Source of the DNA: Plicaturopsis crispa FD-325 SS-3
Taxonomy: Eukaryota > Basidiomycota > Agaricomycetes > Amylocorticiales > Amylocorticiaceae
Assembly: GCA_000827205.1 (NCBI GenBank)
Contig: KN832554.1
Span: forward strand, 1,238,345 to 1,302,344
DNA: 64,000 bases
Direction: 5' to 3'
In this document: positions 45,981 through 60,700 of the stretch, piece by piece
How the letters are laid out: each line of letters starts with the position of its first letter
Numbering within the stretch: position 1 is the first letter of the stretch
Program-made: the position numbers and the translations under genes
The notes under the pieces: model-generated
Seen by the model: the letters and a program-made list of their open reading frames with translations, nothing else
What the model was told of the DNA's origin: nothing
Database searches by the model: none

Positions 45981-48900
45981 TCACAGTCCAGTCCAAGAGA
46001 TAGTCTTCGCCAGCTCGACTTCTGCCGTCAATCTCACCGAGGCGGATGACTCCGCCACCAACACATGGAATTTGCCCGCTTCCGCCACCCACGCCTGCTT
46101 GAGATGGTCGTAAAACCCAAGCGCTTCCTTGTCAAGGTCCACCGTCACCCTTTTGCTTTCGCCGGGCTTCAGGGAGACCTTGGTAAATCCCTTCAGCTCC
46201 TTGACGGGCCGCGGCAGGTATGACTGAAGGTCAGAGATGTAAATCTGGACGACCTCGCGGCCAGCGGTCTTCCCAGTGTTCTTCACGTTGAACGAGACGC
46301 TGAATTTGCCCTCGGGAGTGACGGAAGTAGCCTCGATCCCGTCGTAATCAAAGGTCGTGTAGGAGAGACCATAGCCGAAGGGGAAGAGGGTCTCGAGATT
46401 CCTGATTTCGTAGCTTCGATACCCAACATAGATGCCCTGAGGTAGCGGTGTTTCAGTAACAAGGGATAGAAGAGAGGAGTGGTCGCACCTCGTTATAGAG
46501 TATCTTGCCATGCTCTTCACCATTATTTCCGAACGAAGGATATGATGGGGTGTCTTCCAACCGTTTCCTACGCCAGCGTACCTTAGATCAGGAGATACTG
46601 AAGGGCACCTAAAACACTTACGGGAATGTCAGGGCAAGTTTCCCCGATGGATTTACCTTGCCAAAGAGAACATCTGCAAGTCCATTACCTAGCTCATTAC
46701 CTCCGTAGAATGCCTACATCGTCGGTGTGAGAAGCAGTGCGACGACAGAGAAATGGGAGCAACGCACTTGCAGAACCGTGGCTGCTTCATCAATCCAAGG
46801 CATCGACACGGGTGTTCCCGATTGATTTACGATGACGGTATTGGGATTAGCGAGTAACACCTCGTGAACGAGACGGTTGGTTAAGCCTGGTAGCCTGGTG
46901 GTACATCAACGATTGCGGTTAGCGGCGAGAGATAGCACAAAGACCTACTCGATGTCCTTTCGGTCGAACCCTTCACTTTCCCAGCTGCAACACGCAAGTC
47001 AACGTTGTCAATTAGATACAAACGAGAGGAATGCGTACTCGTGGTTTAATCCAATCACCAAGATCGCGGCTTTGAACGAAGCTTCAGGCACTGTTGTCGG
47101 AAAAGAAAGGAGTATTACGAACCGTCTGACTCTTTTGCGAGTTTCGCAGCATTCTTGATTTCCTGCTCTTCTTCGATTTGGCGAATGCCGCCCAGCCTGA
47201 TCCCTCCCCGGCAAGTGAAAGGACTCCCGCGCGACAAAAAGGACGCATTGTTCATGCGGATCTCCAAGTCATATGTCTGGCCCTTCGTCAGCCCTTTGAC
47301 GACGGCACGCAAGTCTACGGTGCCCAGGCCGAAGAATGCCTCGCCCTGTTCGGGGTTGGTGGAAAGGTCAATGACAAGGTTTCCATCCAGGAAGAGGTTG
47401 CCTTTGCCAGCAAGGTTCATTCCGAATTCCCAGTCACCAGACTCGTCCGGGGTGAACTTGGTGTAGTACTGGAAGCGCAGGCCCATGAGATTTGTGGATA
47501 TAACCGTGCATCCTACAAGGAACACTTACGCGGATCCAGCAGACCTCGTTGACTTTGGTGTCATCCTGAGTGGTTTCACGGGTGTCAGAGAGGTCCAACG
47601 GGTAGGAAAAACATTGCGTACAATACCATCCATCAGGAAGCAATTGGAACCCAATGTGGGAGTGCTCCAGTCAGACTGGGGGATTTTACTCGTGTCGAAT
47701 TTTGTATCCAAGAACGATTTCATGGGCTCCTCATTCCAGAACTCGATGATCGCGCCTGGCTCTCCGCTCTCTGTATTGATCAATGGATCAAGCAGCGGCA
47801 AATACCTGTGAGACGTCGCTCCAATCGTATAGCTCACTTCGGCGCCGATCTCCTTCGCTGCGGCGGTTATTCCTTCCAAAGGCGACACCGTCCACGAAGA
47901 CAAGAGACGCGCAGAGCCTCCTCCAGAAGTCATGGCTATCTTGGCATTGGGCCCGATAACTGCGATTTTCTTGAGGCCGCTGGTTTGAAGGGGGAGGACA
48001 GATTTCGAGTTTTTGAGGAGGACAGTGGCATCGGCTGCAGCCGTGCGAAGCAATGCACGGAGTTCGGGAGTGTCGACGCCCTCCTCTGGGCCGTCGAACG
48101 GTATCCCAGACGCATATGCGCGCTTGAGGAGCTCAAGGATCTACAAGATGATATATTTCAAGGCAACGATCTAATGAATAGATTCAGGGAATTCACCTTC
48201 CGAACGCGAGCGTCGATATCGCTCTCGAAGAGTTTTTCGCCAATCAAGGCGCGTGCCACTGCCTTTCCTCGCATTGGCGTCGGCCCGCTGTAACATTCGG
48301 TTCAGATTAGACCTCAGGAGGCGGAAAGAACCATACGGCATTTCTAGATCGAGGCCGGCTTTAATGCTCTCGGATGTGCTGTATACACCGATCCAGTCAC
48401 TCATGGTGAGGCCTTTAAAGCCCCATTCCTGGATATTTGTGAGACCTGCCCAGCGCAATGAATCAAGGTACAGACCCCTCTGAGGACATCCGTTATGAGT
48501 CTTCGATCTTCCGAGACATGCTTTCCGTTGACGCGATTGTACCTACACGCGCGAATTAGCTAGGATAACAATGCGCATGCCATATCAGACGCACGAGGTC
48601 ATCAGTGCCCACGGGTCCGCATGTTTGATTGCCAATTGGAACGGCTTGAGGTATATTTCCCGGAGTGCACGCTCACTGACTTCGCCTGCACGCACAGTCA
48701 GCCGGAAACGAATAGAATTCATTGCACGAAGGGACATACTACTGATTGAGAATCTGAAGAATAGCCATATGGATGAGTTCGCACACCGCCGACATCCTTC
48801 TTGCATACCTTTCAAATTCTTGGTCATTGGCGACGTAGTGCTTGATGGTCGCAGCGACACCTTTGGACTGCACGCCATTGATGTAGGCAGCAGCAATCAA

Positions 48901-49536
48901 ACCGTTTAGGTGAGGGTCTTCCGAGAAAGACTCGAATCCACGCCCTCCAAGTGGAGAGCGTTGTGTGTTCACAGTTGGACCAAGCAATATATGGCAGCCT
49001 GCAAAAAATCGGCAAAGTAACACCTCAGCGTGTGTATGGGGTTGGCACTGTAGCACGTACCTTTGGCGCGGGATTCGTCTCCCAATGCTTTGCCGACGCG
49101 TTCGGCGAGGTCGACGTCGAACGAAGAGCCGAGACCAGTAGAGGAAGGGAAACAACTTGAAGGTACACCGTTAAAAACTGAAGTGGATCGTATTAGTGTA
49201 TCTGGACTTCATGCACAAAGAGTCGAACTTCGACGAACATCTGGTTCCCCGCACACCGTTTGGGCCTGATTAGCGGTGAAAGCACTGTCAGTTGACATCA
49301 TAGACCCATAGTCAAACAAACGTCTATACCGTCACTCATTCTCATGGACGGAATGCCTGCCTCCGGGACAGGTTCTGTGTGCCACCATCCCTGCAATAAA
49401 TCGTTTCGGATGCCTGATAATGTAAGGAGAAGCTGAATGCACTGACCAAGCCGGCGAGCAGCTTTATTTTCCCTGGTAGGGGAATCGTCGTAAGAACTTG
49501 CTCGACGTCAAAATCAGCTGTAAGGGTGGACGGCAT
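45981..49536 (-). CDS. GH3 beta-glucosidase with PA14 domain, no signal peptide
   Basis: Hydrolyses terminal beta-glucose from cello-oligosaccharides or aryl glucosides. Domains in order: the GH3 N-terminal barrel ([54 protein letters not shown], nucleophile Asp in [12 protein letters not shown]); the GH3 C-terminal domain ([13 protein letters not shown]); an inserted PA14 carbohydrate-binding domain ([30 protein letters not shown]); the rest of the C-terminal domain; and a fibronectin-III-like tail ([20 protein letters not shown]). The start [20 protein letters not shown] is hydrophilic, with no secretion signal, so the enzyme is probably intracellular, like other fungal PA14-type GH3 enzymes. 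At least ten short introns interrupt it. Confidence 0.9.
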
Positions 49537-50544
49537 GGTTGGTGTGGGGTTGTTGTGGGGTTGTTGAGAGATGCGGGGAACGGATACTACTACTTGGGAA
49601 TGGTCATTCTAGGATAGAATTATATGCTGCGGCCAAACCTCGGATAATCAGTATACACAGGTCACATCGGGCCATGGTCGGCCCCACGAGATAATACACG
49701 TTTAACTTGAAGATCTTCTATCGACAGATTCAAGAGGAGTGAGCATGACGTCGAGGGGAAGACAGACCACTTGTGTCGGTTGCGTGTCAGTGGGTTCAAG
49801 TCAACGCAAGGACGCCCACAAGTCTTACATAGCTCAGCCTCTTGAACCTTTCAAGCAGGCCCACTGACAGGGCGTCTACACGCGTACAAGCGTGGCATGC
49901 ACACTAGATAACTTTGCAAGGTGACACATATCTGCTGGTGAACACACACGATATGGCCTGTAAGCGAGATAGATATTGCAATATGCTGTGGTACTCACTT
50001 TGTCACCAGTGCCTTGCCAAAGCGTGGATAAGTACGTTCAGAGGTTCTTCCTACGAGCCGAATAAACCTGTTTCATTAGCCAGCTATTCTGTTGTATCCA
50101 CAACCTTACATACGCGGGTAAGTGCTGGTTGTGTCGGCGTGAAATTCTCGATACGCGTCACTGACTAAACCTGCAAAACCGGTCGCCATGAACCGAATCC
50201 ACACATGGAATACGTTCTTGTGGGCTCGTGTGAGCGACGGTGGGTGCTACATGTCCGAATACACATTTGGGGCCTTGAAGACTCGTGGGGTATGGGGAGG
50301 ATAAATGAAGGATGAATTTCGCAACATCGCGGTCGAAGGGAAGTGTTAATGGGGTGCTCGTGTCCGGATATAAGGAAACGTAGCGTAAGATCTATGGGAA
50401 AGGCAAGTTATCGAACACTCACCTCCATCCACTGGAAAAAGTACGGTTCAACATCACCCTAGACAGTCAAACGTATGTCCGTCCATCGTAAAAGAATCCA
50501 ATAGAAGTAGTCCGCAATCAAGATACAGTACACCGGGCCAGACG
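49537..50544. other. 1-kb intergenic stretch, no gene seen
   Basis: Upstream of the GH3 gene and downstream of VAC14. Short ORFs (for example 49914-50168) match nothing recognisable. A lone B-box-like GGGTTCAAGTC near 49793 lacks a partner A box. Confidence 0.5.
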
Positions 50545-53500
50545 TTACTTCTTGGTAGTCGCACTCAGCGCCCTCTTCTGCTGCTTCTGTGCTTGATCCC
50601 CCATTGCGGTTGGGCTGACTGACGGCCTTGGACTCCCATTGCCCACCTGAGCACTAAGCGCGCTTGCTAACAGCCCTGGCTGCCCCCGCGAACGTGGATT
50701 CAATGGCGAGAGGACCGAGCGCCCAGCCGGCGGTGGTGGCGGCTCTGCTCCGTTTGTCACTTTCCGGCGTATGGGCGGCCGTGAAAGAGGTGTCCGCGAC
50801 GACGACGGGTCGAGCGGTCTCTCTGCGGCGGAGAATCCAGAGAAGGGCGGCGAGTCGTTTCCTGGTGTTTGTCGGCGCGTCTTTTCGTGCTTTGCTTGCA
50901 CGGACCGGAAGTGGAGGAGCAACTCTTGCCAATTGATATCTTCGCCCCGACCTAACTTCGAACGAGATGTTGCTGTTATAGGTCTATTGGAGTGGTATGA
51001 GGAAACCGCAGTCATTGAGGTAGAACTGAACTCACGGTTTCGGAGCGATGTGGAGGTACCCTGCCGAGTTCACAGCATTCAGTCGGTTACGTAGCGCCGC
51101 GAATGCGGTACTCTGCGGTAGTAACATTAAGAGCCCATAAAGGCATTTATAGAGATGTGGGTATCGGTCGGGCTCCAATAATTGTAGGCGAAGATCTCGA
51201 AAAATATGTTAGTTTGCAGTTGAGATAGTTCTAGTCCAAGACTCACATGTGAAGACAGGCGATTCAATAAGTTGGACCAATTTGTCGACTTGAACCAGCA
51301 TGGGCACGGTGATTTCCAAATCGGCACTACATATGGACACTGAATTCATCTTGAAGGTGTATGGAGATAGCGTGCAAGGACCCACAAGATTGACAACAAG
51401 TTGGATGCATGCTCGTATGCCTGTGCGAGGAGACATAACGAAAAGACGGCAACAGCATTGTGACACCACGACCTGTATAGTGTTGTGAACAGAACTTGGC
51501 CGTCTTGCTAAATAGCCCGGATTAGGAAGTTAGTGATGGCATCCACCATCGTTAATGAAAGGTCGAACGCACCCGCGTCTCCAGTCTCTTCAGCCGTTTC
51601 CGGAAATCCGCCAGCTCCGGCGATGTTATCAGGATGGTATTCAACTTTTGCACGATAACACTTGCAAACTCCAGATCCTGGGGCAGAAATCAGCGCGTGA
51701 TCGACATCCACAGGCCAATGGACCACTTACGTCCTCCTTCTCCAATATTTCGGCAAATGTCCTATATATCCTCTCGGTATTGAGATTTAGACACAGCTGT
51801 CGGATGATGAAACTGCCACGGTTTTCCAGTAGCTTCCGGTCAGTGCTAAACAGCGCGAGCAGGTTCATCATGAACGCTTTGAAGTATATCTCCTCAGAGC
51901 TCGAAGAGATCTGCGCAAGGAGAAGCAAATCATGTTTGATGACCTGAAAACAAACACCAAACAATTAGACTTGTTCCGCTTGACATAAACGAGTCACCGT
52001 CGTATGTACCTCTTCGGAATCATCGGAAAGTGTCTTGAGTAAGGCGGGAAATGTAGCGTCATCCATAGCTAGAATCTGATAACCGAGTTAAGCTCAGTGC
52101 ATTATTCTAGATACAAACCCGTCATCTCGCACCTTTGGAGATTTTTGATGAAGCATGATAAGCCACTTTAGAGCAGCCACACGTGTTTCTTCGTAATCGC
52201 TCAAAAACTGGATTGTAAGCTCGTTGACGGTAGCTTGATAGTCAAAGGGGTCGGGTTCTTGAGGTATTGGTGGAGGTGGAGGTGGCGGCGGGGGCATTCC
52301 GCCGCTACCGGGCGCATTCCTGAAAGACAAAGGGGATTGCGGTCGGCTTGGTCCAGCAGGCAGGGGAGGTGGAGGCATCTCTGCTGGGTTGACAGTCTTT
52401 GTTAGGGTTAGGTCGGGTGGTAACACATTTGCACGATTCCTTTGGGACGTGGAAGTAGGCGCACGTTCCATTGGCTGGGATTGAGGTGCCGCGTCAATTA
52501 CTGATTCCGGCGAGGACACGTCTCTGCTTGAAGTTGATGGGGCTGTAGGAGCATCCTTCCCTATAGTAGACTGTCGAGAGGGACCTGCAGAGGCTGTCGG
52601 GGTGGGTGACCTAGGCGTCGTGCGTTGTTTCTCTGGTACTGGCCTTGCAGACGTGTCTATTGGGGACGGTAGCGACTGAATAACGCTCATAAGGAGCTTA
52701 TTAGTGCGGATGGCGGCCGTCTGGATCATCGAAACATGGTGTGCGAGATTCGGGAGTATGGCAGGAATCAACCGTGGGGTGAATGGCACCATGACCTCGT
52801 GGGCGAAACTGAGAAATTCGGCCAGCCATCGCAAAGCAGTCGATTGCTGGATTTCGTCATCTAGAACCGTCTGTCAATTATGCATACAGATATAGTAGAG
52901 ATGGAACATACTCACGTTGAGAATCAAGCTGTTGTATTAGTATCTCAATGATGGCCGCATAGTCGACTTTGACTCCCTGTCCTGGGATCCAGGCTGCATA
53001 CTAGTCTGTCAGACATCGAGTGGTTCTATGACATAGGGAAGTGTACTGACCGCCCGTATCTCGATAGTCAGCGTCAGAAGCAAGGTCTTCCTTCTCTCGT
53101 ATACTGGGCTCAACGTCCCGGTCACCCAACCCGTCGTTTTCAGCAATGAAGACTGCGTGTTCCGGATGCGACATTGTGAGATCTGGCAATTTCTCCTTCT
53201 CTGTTTCAGAGCGCCGAGAAGGCTCCGTCAACTCCCCATCGTGTCTTGACGTAGACTGTTCCTCGTTCCGTCTCCGAACGACACTGACGTCGCGAATCTC
53301 GCGTAGGAAGTCGGCTAAAAGATTTTCTGTGGCGACACGCACATCTGGTGTAGGATCCGACAGGTACTTCCTGATGAAGATCAACATCCAGGTGAGGCCT
53401 AGGCACGTTGATAGAGCACTCACAAGAGACCCTCGAGGAATTCGGGGAGATAAGAAATAAGCTCCAACTCTGGAACAGAATCGAGGACGTTGATCCAAGA

Positions 53501-54362
53501 CACCAGATAGCTGCGTGTAAACGGGCTAACGACGTAGATTCTGTCCGAGAGCAAAGGAATAAAATGCGCCAATGAAAAGGCCTTGCGCGCTCCCGGGTAA
53601 TTCTCACCGCCAAGAGGGCCATCTGGAAGTGGCACCAGGACACCATGCTCGTAGGCCTCATCAGCCAGCTCACGAACCTTTTCCGTCTCGGCGTATTGAG
53701 GAATGTAAACAGAGGCTGATTCCGCGACAATGTCCTTCAGCAGTCGATCAAGAAGCTCGGCACCGTTCTTGACAGAGAGTTCCGAATCGGCTGCCAGCTA
53801 AGAAAGACAGGTGAACAATGAACACCGTTGGGCTCGACGCGTAAATATCTTACCTTGCTGAGGGCATCAAATATAGGGTTGAAATACACGAGGATTTCTC
53901 CTTTTGACACTTTCGCAATGTTGTACAAGCACTCTGCCGAAAAGTACCGGATCCTGTTCTCGGGGTCGGTGAAGCAAACTAGGAGCGGCTCGACGAATTT
54001 TTCCATGTAAGGTGCAATGTCGACTCCAAGAGCTATTGCGGTGCCAGCGAGCCCGATGAGTCCTCCATTTCGTATGTGCAGCGGGTTTAACGCATTGCTG
54101 AACATATCCACAAGCTGGTCAATGATTTGACTGATCCGCCGCTGGTCTCCTTGCTGGTGGCATTCCCGGATCTGCCTATACAGACAATCCTTGAGCGTCT
54201 GTACAGGCAAATAGGTTCTGATGGAGTCACTTTTCCAGGTCCAATGCTGCAGCCTTTCGCTTCTCGTATATCTTGTCGACCAATTGTCGTGCGATGGCCG
54301 TTTCTGTGGCAGGAATGAGAACCACAAAAGCCTGACAGAACCTAACAGTCGCTCGTACCCAT
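50545..54362 (-). CDS. VAC14: VAC14, scaffold of the PI(3,5)P2 kinase complex
   Basis: Vac14 organises the Fab1/PIKfyve kinase and Fig4 phosphatase on vacuole/endosome membranes. The start codon lies in a tiny first exon holding only ATGG (54362-54359). The next exon continues [20 protein letters not shown], the canonical Vac14 start. HEAT-repeat segments follow: [60 protein letters not shown] and [21 protein letters not shown] Pro/Ser-rich linker (52250-52680, [20 protein letters not shown]) interrupts the repeats; it looks longer than usual. The conserved C-terminal part includes [20 protein letters not shown] and [20 protein letters not shown], then a low-complexity tail ending SATTKK. About a dozen short introns. 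Confidence 0.92.
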
Positions 54363-54714
54363 GTTGACGGAAAGCGGTGGAACCTACGCAAGCCGCAGTA
54401 CGAAAGAAAAGATAACGAAGGTCCGGAACGCGTCGAACGCGTTTGAGCGAGGTTGACGTCGCTGCTGTGAAACGGGAGTTATATAGGCGTGGGAAAACTG
54501 TGTTAGCCGTAGCAAGCTGTAACTAGCACTTGCCCCGAGGCTCCTGCGTTTCTAACAACGTCTTCGACGCGCAATACCTCCCGCAGCTTTTTTGAAGTAA
54601 GACTTGCAGGATATACAGTTTCGTTCTTGGCTTTACGCGTCGGCTTGTAGGACCAGGAGGAACTAGAAATTGCCTTGAAATCGCCGCATTACTCCAAGGC
54701 CTCAGGCTCGCGCT
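54363..54714. promoter_or_regulatory. Divergent promoter between VAC14 and the formin gene
   Basis: 352 bp between start codons. A TATATAGGC motif lies near 54480 (+ strand GTTATATAGGCG). No other element is recognised. Confidence 0.45.
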
Positions 54715-57700
54715 ATGCCAAATGACGCGCTCATCGTGCCTACAGCATTGCCCAACGGATCTCTTCATTTTGCCTCGATCTCGTCGGACGGAACGGCACA
54801 GGACGTTATAAATGCGCTGTCTGTAATCGAAGAAGTGCGGTCAGACATCCTGGGCGACCTGCAGGAGCGTGGCTGGGCGTTGCAGAAGATCAGGAAACAT
54901 ACGCCTGGTCGCAATTGGGAGGAGGACGAGCTTGAGTCCCTTGGCGACGGTGAGTGTCGCGTACGTCATGTATTTATCTACGGATACTCATGTCCGTGGA
55001 CAGGCATCATCGCGTCTACCGCGCCCATCGCCCCGCTGCTCGATAAATCAGCCCCTGCTGCTACACCACAGCGACATTTCTCCGCCTTCCCTCTCACTTC
55101 ACACTTACACACACCATCACTGCGCCTAGTATCCCTACATCCTGCCCTACAGCTACAGATCTCGTTCCTACGCGTCCCCGAGATCCACGATGCATTCCAG
55201 TGGACAGTCTACATATCGAGGACCACCGCCGTCGAAGACGTCGTGTCTTTGGTCACAGAGGAGCTCGGTCTGACGAAGAGTCTCCCGGTTCCGGGAGGGG
55301 GCAGTTTCGAATATACCCTGGAGGAAGTGTGGACGGACGGCGCATCGGAAAGTAAATATCTGCAGAGTACCATGTCTCGGAGAATAATCACTAAAATACC
55401 TTTAGAATCATCGCGGCTGCCGCCCTCGTCTTCTGTGTTCGACGTGGTGGGATCGTCATTCACTTCAAGCCCGTTCGGTGCCACCGCGATGCGTAGTTTT
55501 CGTTTCTGCATTCCTGATGAATGGTATCGACGGTCCAAATTACGAAATATCTCCTCCTCTTCGCTTGAACCGTCGGAGTCGACAATCAAGCAACTCGCAG
55601 ATATGGAAGAGACTGATGAGGAGGATGGCACGGCGAAGCAGAATAAATCCGCGGAAACACCGGGACCGTCCAAGTCGTCAGAGAGGCCCGCCTCCGTATC
55701 TCAGAACCGGCTGTCCAACATGTTTGATAGTTGGATGCGGCCTGCAACACCCGCCACGCCCGTTCACGCAAAGAAAATATTCTCGCCAGAACGGATGAGT
55801 GTGAGTGAGCCAAAGCTGGTCGAGCACCATACGGGAAGCAGTCTGTCTGCGGCGAGTACACAGAGCGACGCGACTCAGGACGACGAAGCGTTAGATCCAG
55901 CAGAATTTGAACAGATGCTGGTGCGCAGCCTTTTTTGTTATCCATCCCGAACACATTAATGACCGCACTGTAGGACGAACTGGGTCTCAAGGGGCCCCGA
56001 CGCGCTGAAATGAATCAACTCCCTCCCGATCGAAAGCGATACCTGCTGCAGCAAAATCGGCAGTTTCGGTCGACCACCGCTTCGAAATCACCGAAATCTG
56101 ATTCACAACGCCGCGTCCAACCATCTTATCCAGCCTCCTACGGTCCATCGAATGGTGGTGCCCTACTGCCCCGCTTGGTCCCGCAGCTCACCGGCGACTC
56201 TGGTTTGATGAAGAGATTTTCTATAGCTGGGTGGGCGTCGACTAATGCGGCCCCGCCCGTCGTTTCTGCAGACCCAAATCGCCACAGTGGCGAATTTGGT
56301 GGCGGTAGTGCCAGAGGCAAGACCAAGGCGCAGGTTGACAAGATAGCGGAAGATATGCAACCGCTTCAGCCTCAAAGCACGGGCGGCCTGTGGAGCAGTT
56401 GGTGGGCATCTTCGGGCGGCGATAAAGGAGCTGCCTCTGGCGATAAGGGAAAAGACACGGAGAAGTCTGCGAAGTCCTACGTCGACGGGATTAGAAGTGG
56501 GAAGACGAACGATACGAAGCTCGTTAAGCACCTCATTTCGCTGCGTGTTCACCTGTCCACGGCAAAATTAATCTGGATCGAGGAATTCCTCCTGGAGGAG
56601 AATGGCATCGAGGCGTTAGGCAGTCTTCTGGCGGGCCTAGTAGGCAAGGGCGGCAAGAGGAAGACGTTGAACGACGTTGAAGCTGCTGTGTTGCTCGAGA
56701 TAATCAAATGTTTGAGAGTACTTCTCAACACAGAGGTCCGTGGTATGCACATTCATTCCCGTTCGCTGACCAATTTTTTCTTCGCCGCAGCTCGGATTCG
56801 ACAGAGTTCTGGCATCGCCAACCATCATCACGCATATTGCCTACTCGCTGCACTCCTCCTCCTTGAAATTGCGGACCCTTGCGTCTGAGCTACTTGCTGC
56901 CATCTGTATCCTTTCGATACCGGAGGGGCATAAATCGGTCGTCGCAGCCATGTCTGACTATCGGGTTGCGTTCGACGAATCATTTAGATTCGAGTCGTTG
57001 ATCGCCTCCCTCCGTTTACCAGAGAGTGACCTTGATGAAGACCAAACAGATGATCTGGCTATAGCGACAGGGGACGACGGGTCCTGGGAGGCACGAACAG
57101 CATCCATGGCGTTAGTCAATGCGCTTACTAATTGTCCGGAATCCTTGGAGGACCGAATTCTATTGCGAGATGAATTTGGGCGACGGGGATTGAACGAAGT
57201 GATAGTGGTTTGTGTCCCCTTGCCTGGTGTTCAGACTACGTCCTAATCGATGCTACAGGCCCTCCGGTATATCAAACCGCCAGATTCCTTGCTGACCCAG
57301 CTGGATGTCTACACCGAGGAGAAATTTGAAGATGAGGAGGACATGCGGGAGCGCGCACAAGCCCTTATGTCGAGAGGAGCCTCTGGGCATAACCGGTCGC
57401 GATCGGACTCCGGTGCGGCACTAGAAGACATCGTCCAGCTCGCCAAGCAACACGGCGAATTATATCCTATGATGGTCGACATCATGAAGCATTACGGTCA
57501 AATACTGCAAAGAGATATCGGGGTGTGAGTACAATGACCGTTCATTATGTGGATAAGTGCTCACGCTCTGATTTAGCCAGCTGAAGGCTGACCTATTTAC
57601 AATCCTGGACCGCTTCGTAGAGCAAGCAGCACTACTGGATAATTTGTGAGTCTCGAGCGCATTGATTTCCTTCTTCGCAACCTTACGTACTCTGCTTGTC

Positions 57701-60700
57701 TAGCGATGACAGTTGGCACATTTTCATGAAGCGCTTTGCCAGCTCCGTTCAGCATATCACAGGCCAAGAGTTGGAAGTCAAAGCTGCACAGGACGACGGC
57801 TCTGTGTCACTTGTAGAGCAAGAACTAGAATCGCTACGGGCAAAAGTCGAGGAATTGAGTGACGAGGTAAGTTGATAGTATCCGTCCCCGTTGCATAACT
57901 AGACCTATCAACTTTCTTCACAGCGGTCCGAATTGCGTAAAGAGCTCAATCAACAGATTGCGGAACTGAATACGTTGAAGTCACTGCCACTCAATATTGC
58001 TGGATCAAATGCAAAGACTCTTGGCAGAGGAAGTCACGAAGTATGTCGGTCTATTTTCACTCTCAACCACCATTTTGATGCAGGTTGTAGAACTTTCAAG
58101 GGCTGGTACAGCGGCTAGTTCAGAAGGAAAAGCAAGTGATACAATTGCAGGCGGAACTTGATCGTTCCAATGCTGAGAACCCAAGCGAATCGCGAGAGGC
58201 GGTAAATGGCTTTCCAGTGATCAACGAACCTCCCTGATGTCCTGTTTTCAGGATGAGCGTGCTAAAAGGGAACGTGACCGAGTGAAGTGGAACACACTGA
58301 TGGAGGAGATCGCCAAACTGAAAACCAAGGTTCATTCGCCGCATAATGATGTCTGTCACGTCTGCTAAAATAATTCTGACGTAGGCTGGTGACCTCGAGA
58401 GCTTGCTCACGATCAAAGACAAGGACATTCTCTACCTTAAGCGCGCTATGGAATCGGTTTACTCTCGTTTCCAAAGCAGAGAGGAAAATCGAGAGCCGGA
58501 GGTCGATGCTCAGCGTATGGCTGCCAGAGCAATCGAGAGCTTGACACAGAAAGATGACGAGATCAGTTCTCTTCGTACTGAAGTTGCAGATCTCAAAACA
58601 CAGCTGGCGGCTAAGCCAAAGTTCGTCACAGAACGTGATTTCAAGGCGCAATTTTCCCCTCCGCCTCCGCCACCACCTGCGCCAAAGCCGAAGAGAGCGA
58701 CTACTACGATTCCGACTTCAGCTAATACCACTAACCAAGGTGTAGCTGTCTCATCTGATCCTCCCCCACCTCCGCCGCCTCCACCTCCACCCCCACCCCC
58801 GTCATTTACACCGGCCCCGCCGCCGCCACCTCCGCCGCCACCACCACCGGTCGTTGCTAACCAATCACTCATGCCACCTCCGCCGCCGCCGCCGCCGCCG
58901 CCACCACCACCACCTGGACTTAATGGGCCACCACCACCGCCTCCGCCCCCGCCTCCATTCCCGGGTCAGACTTCTGGTCCGCCTCCCCCACCACCGCCGC
59001 CGTCCGCATTTAAGATGGGTGGTAACAGACCTAGGGTTGTCCGTCCAGCCAAACGATTGAAGCCTTTCTTTTGGAACAAGCTGGGGCCGTCAGTTGGTGC
59101 ATCGACCGTTTGGAGTGAAGTTGAGCCAGATTCGACATTCGACATGGATGATCTGGAAGCGACATTCACGCTCGACAGTACACCGTCGACACCCTCACAG
59201 ATTTTAATGAGTCCCAAGAAACAGAATGTCACCACTCTCTTGGACATCACACGTGCTAATAACATTGGTAGGCCTTATACAATATCGAGTACTACTCAAT
59301 CTAACTTTGTCCTCAGCCATCATGCTTTCGCGCATCAAGCTGGGATTCCCGGATATCCGTAAAGCGCTCTTAGACCTTGATGACCAGCGACTATCTTTCG
59401 ATGATTTGAAGGCAATCAGTAAGCAGTTGCCCACCAGCGAAGAGGTCAGTATAGTGCTTTATTCCATGTTGATATCTGATTTACCTACCGATGTTTCAAG
59501 ATTGCTCGAATCAAAGACTTCGAGGAGACTGGAAAATTAGCCAAGGCAGATCAATACTTTAGCGAGGTTAGTACAGCCAATTGTCAGACTTGAGACCTAG
59601 CTGACTGCTCATTTATATATATTAGATCATGACGATCCCGCGACTTACGGAGCGTCTGGAGTGCATGCTTTATCGAAGAAAACTAGACCTCGACATTGAG
59701 GAGATCCGCCCGGAGCTCAATATTCTTCGCAACGCATCTCACGAGCTACGTTCATCGCAGAAGTTCAAACGTGTATTGCAGGTCAGAGCATTGTCTTCTG
59801 ATCATCCGAAAGATCTCACACCCGTCTAGGCTGTTTTGGCAGTGGGCAATGCGTTGAACGGATCCAGTTTCCGCGGAGGTGCTCGTGGCTTTCAATTAGA
59901 GGCTCTTCTCAAGGTAACACATACTCTGGCGTTGCTTCTTCCCGCTCACGCTGACTCGATTTGGCAAGATGAAAGAGACAAAGACTGCTAAAGGAGGCGC
60001 TGACTGCCCTACGTTATTGCACTATCTTGCAAAGATCCTGCTGCGAAATGACCCTTCACTCGTGAATTTCATCGAGGACATACCGCATCTAGAGGCAGCA
60101 GCACGAGGCACGTATGATAACGCTTATGGTTTCTCCCTTCACTCACTCACAGGACCTTATCTACAGTTTCCGTGCAAACTATCATGCAGTCTGTAAACGG
60201 ACTTGTGAATGGGCTAGCCCAGGTGAAGGACGAGCTCACGCAGGTGAAGAAATTACGCTCTCCACCTGCAGGCGACCATTTCATCACGGTGATGGAGGTA
60301 ATTTGTCCAACTTGTTACCGAACCAACTTCCATTTAACCAGCTCTTTTGACTAGCCATTTGTCGCGCAAGTAGGCCCTAGTGTGGAAGCGCTCAAGAAAA
60401 TGGGTAGCACCCTGGATGCGGAGCTTCGCTCTTTACTAGCGTACTATGGAGAATCCCCCGACTCACCCGAGGCCCCCAAGCCTGAAGACTTTTTCGGTCT
60501 CATTTTGTCGTTCTCGTCGTCCTTACAGGTAAATCATACTAGGCGAGTGCATGAAACGATTTACTCATACTCTTTAAACCAGAAATGTGCTCTCGAAGTA
60601 CATGATGCCGAGGCAAAACATGAGCGATCAACGCCCCCACCTATCATCCAGGAACCGGAGGAGGAGCCTGCAGAACCAGTCAGCTACATCCCTCTGCAGT

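Noticed and set aside
49785-49800. tRNA gene suggested by GGGTTCAAGTC
   Set aside because: No A box at the right distance and no cloverleaf.
58510-58872. Gly-rich minus-strand frame over the formin
   Set aside because: Reverse reading of the poly-Pro FH1 tract.
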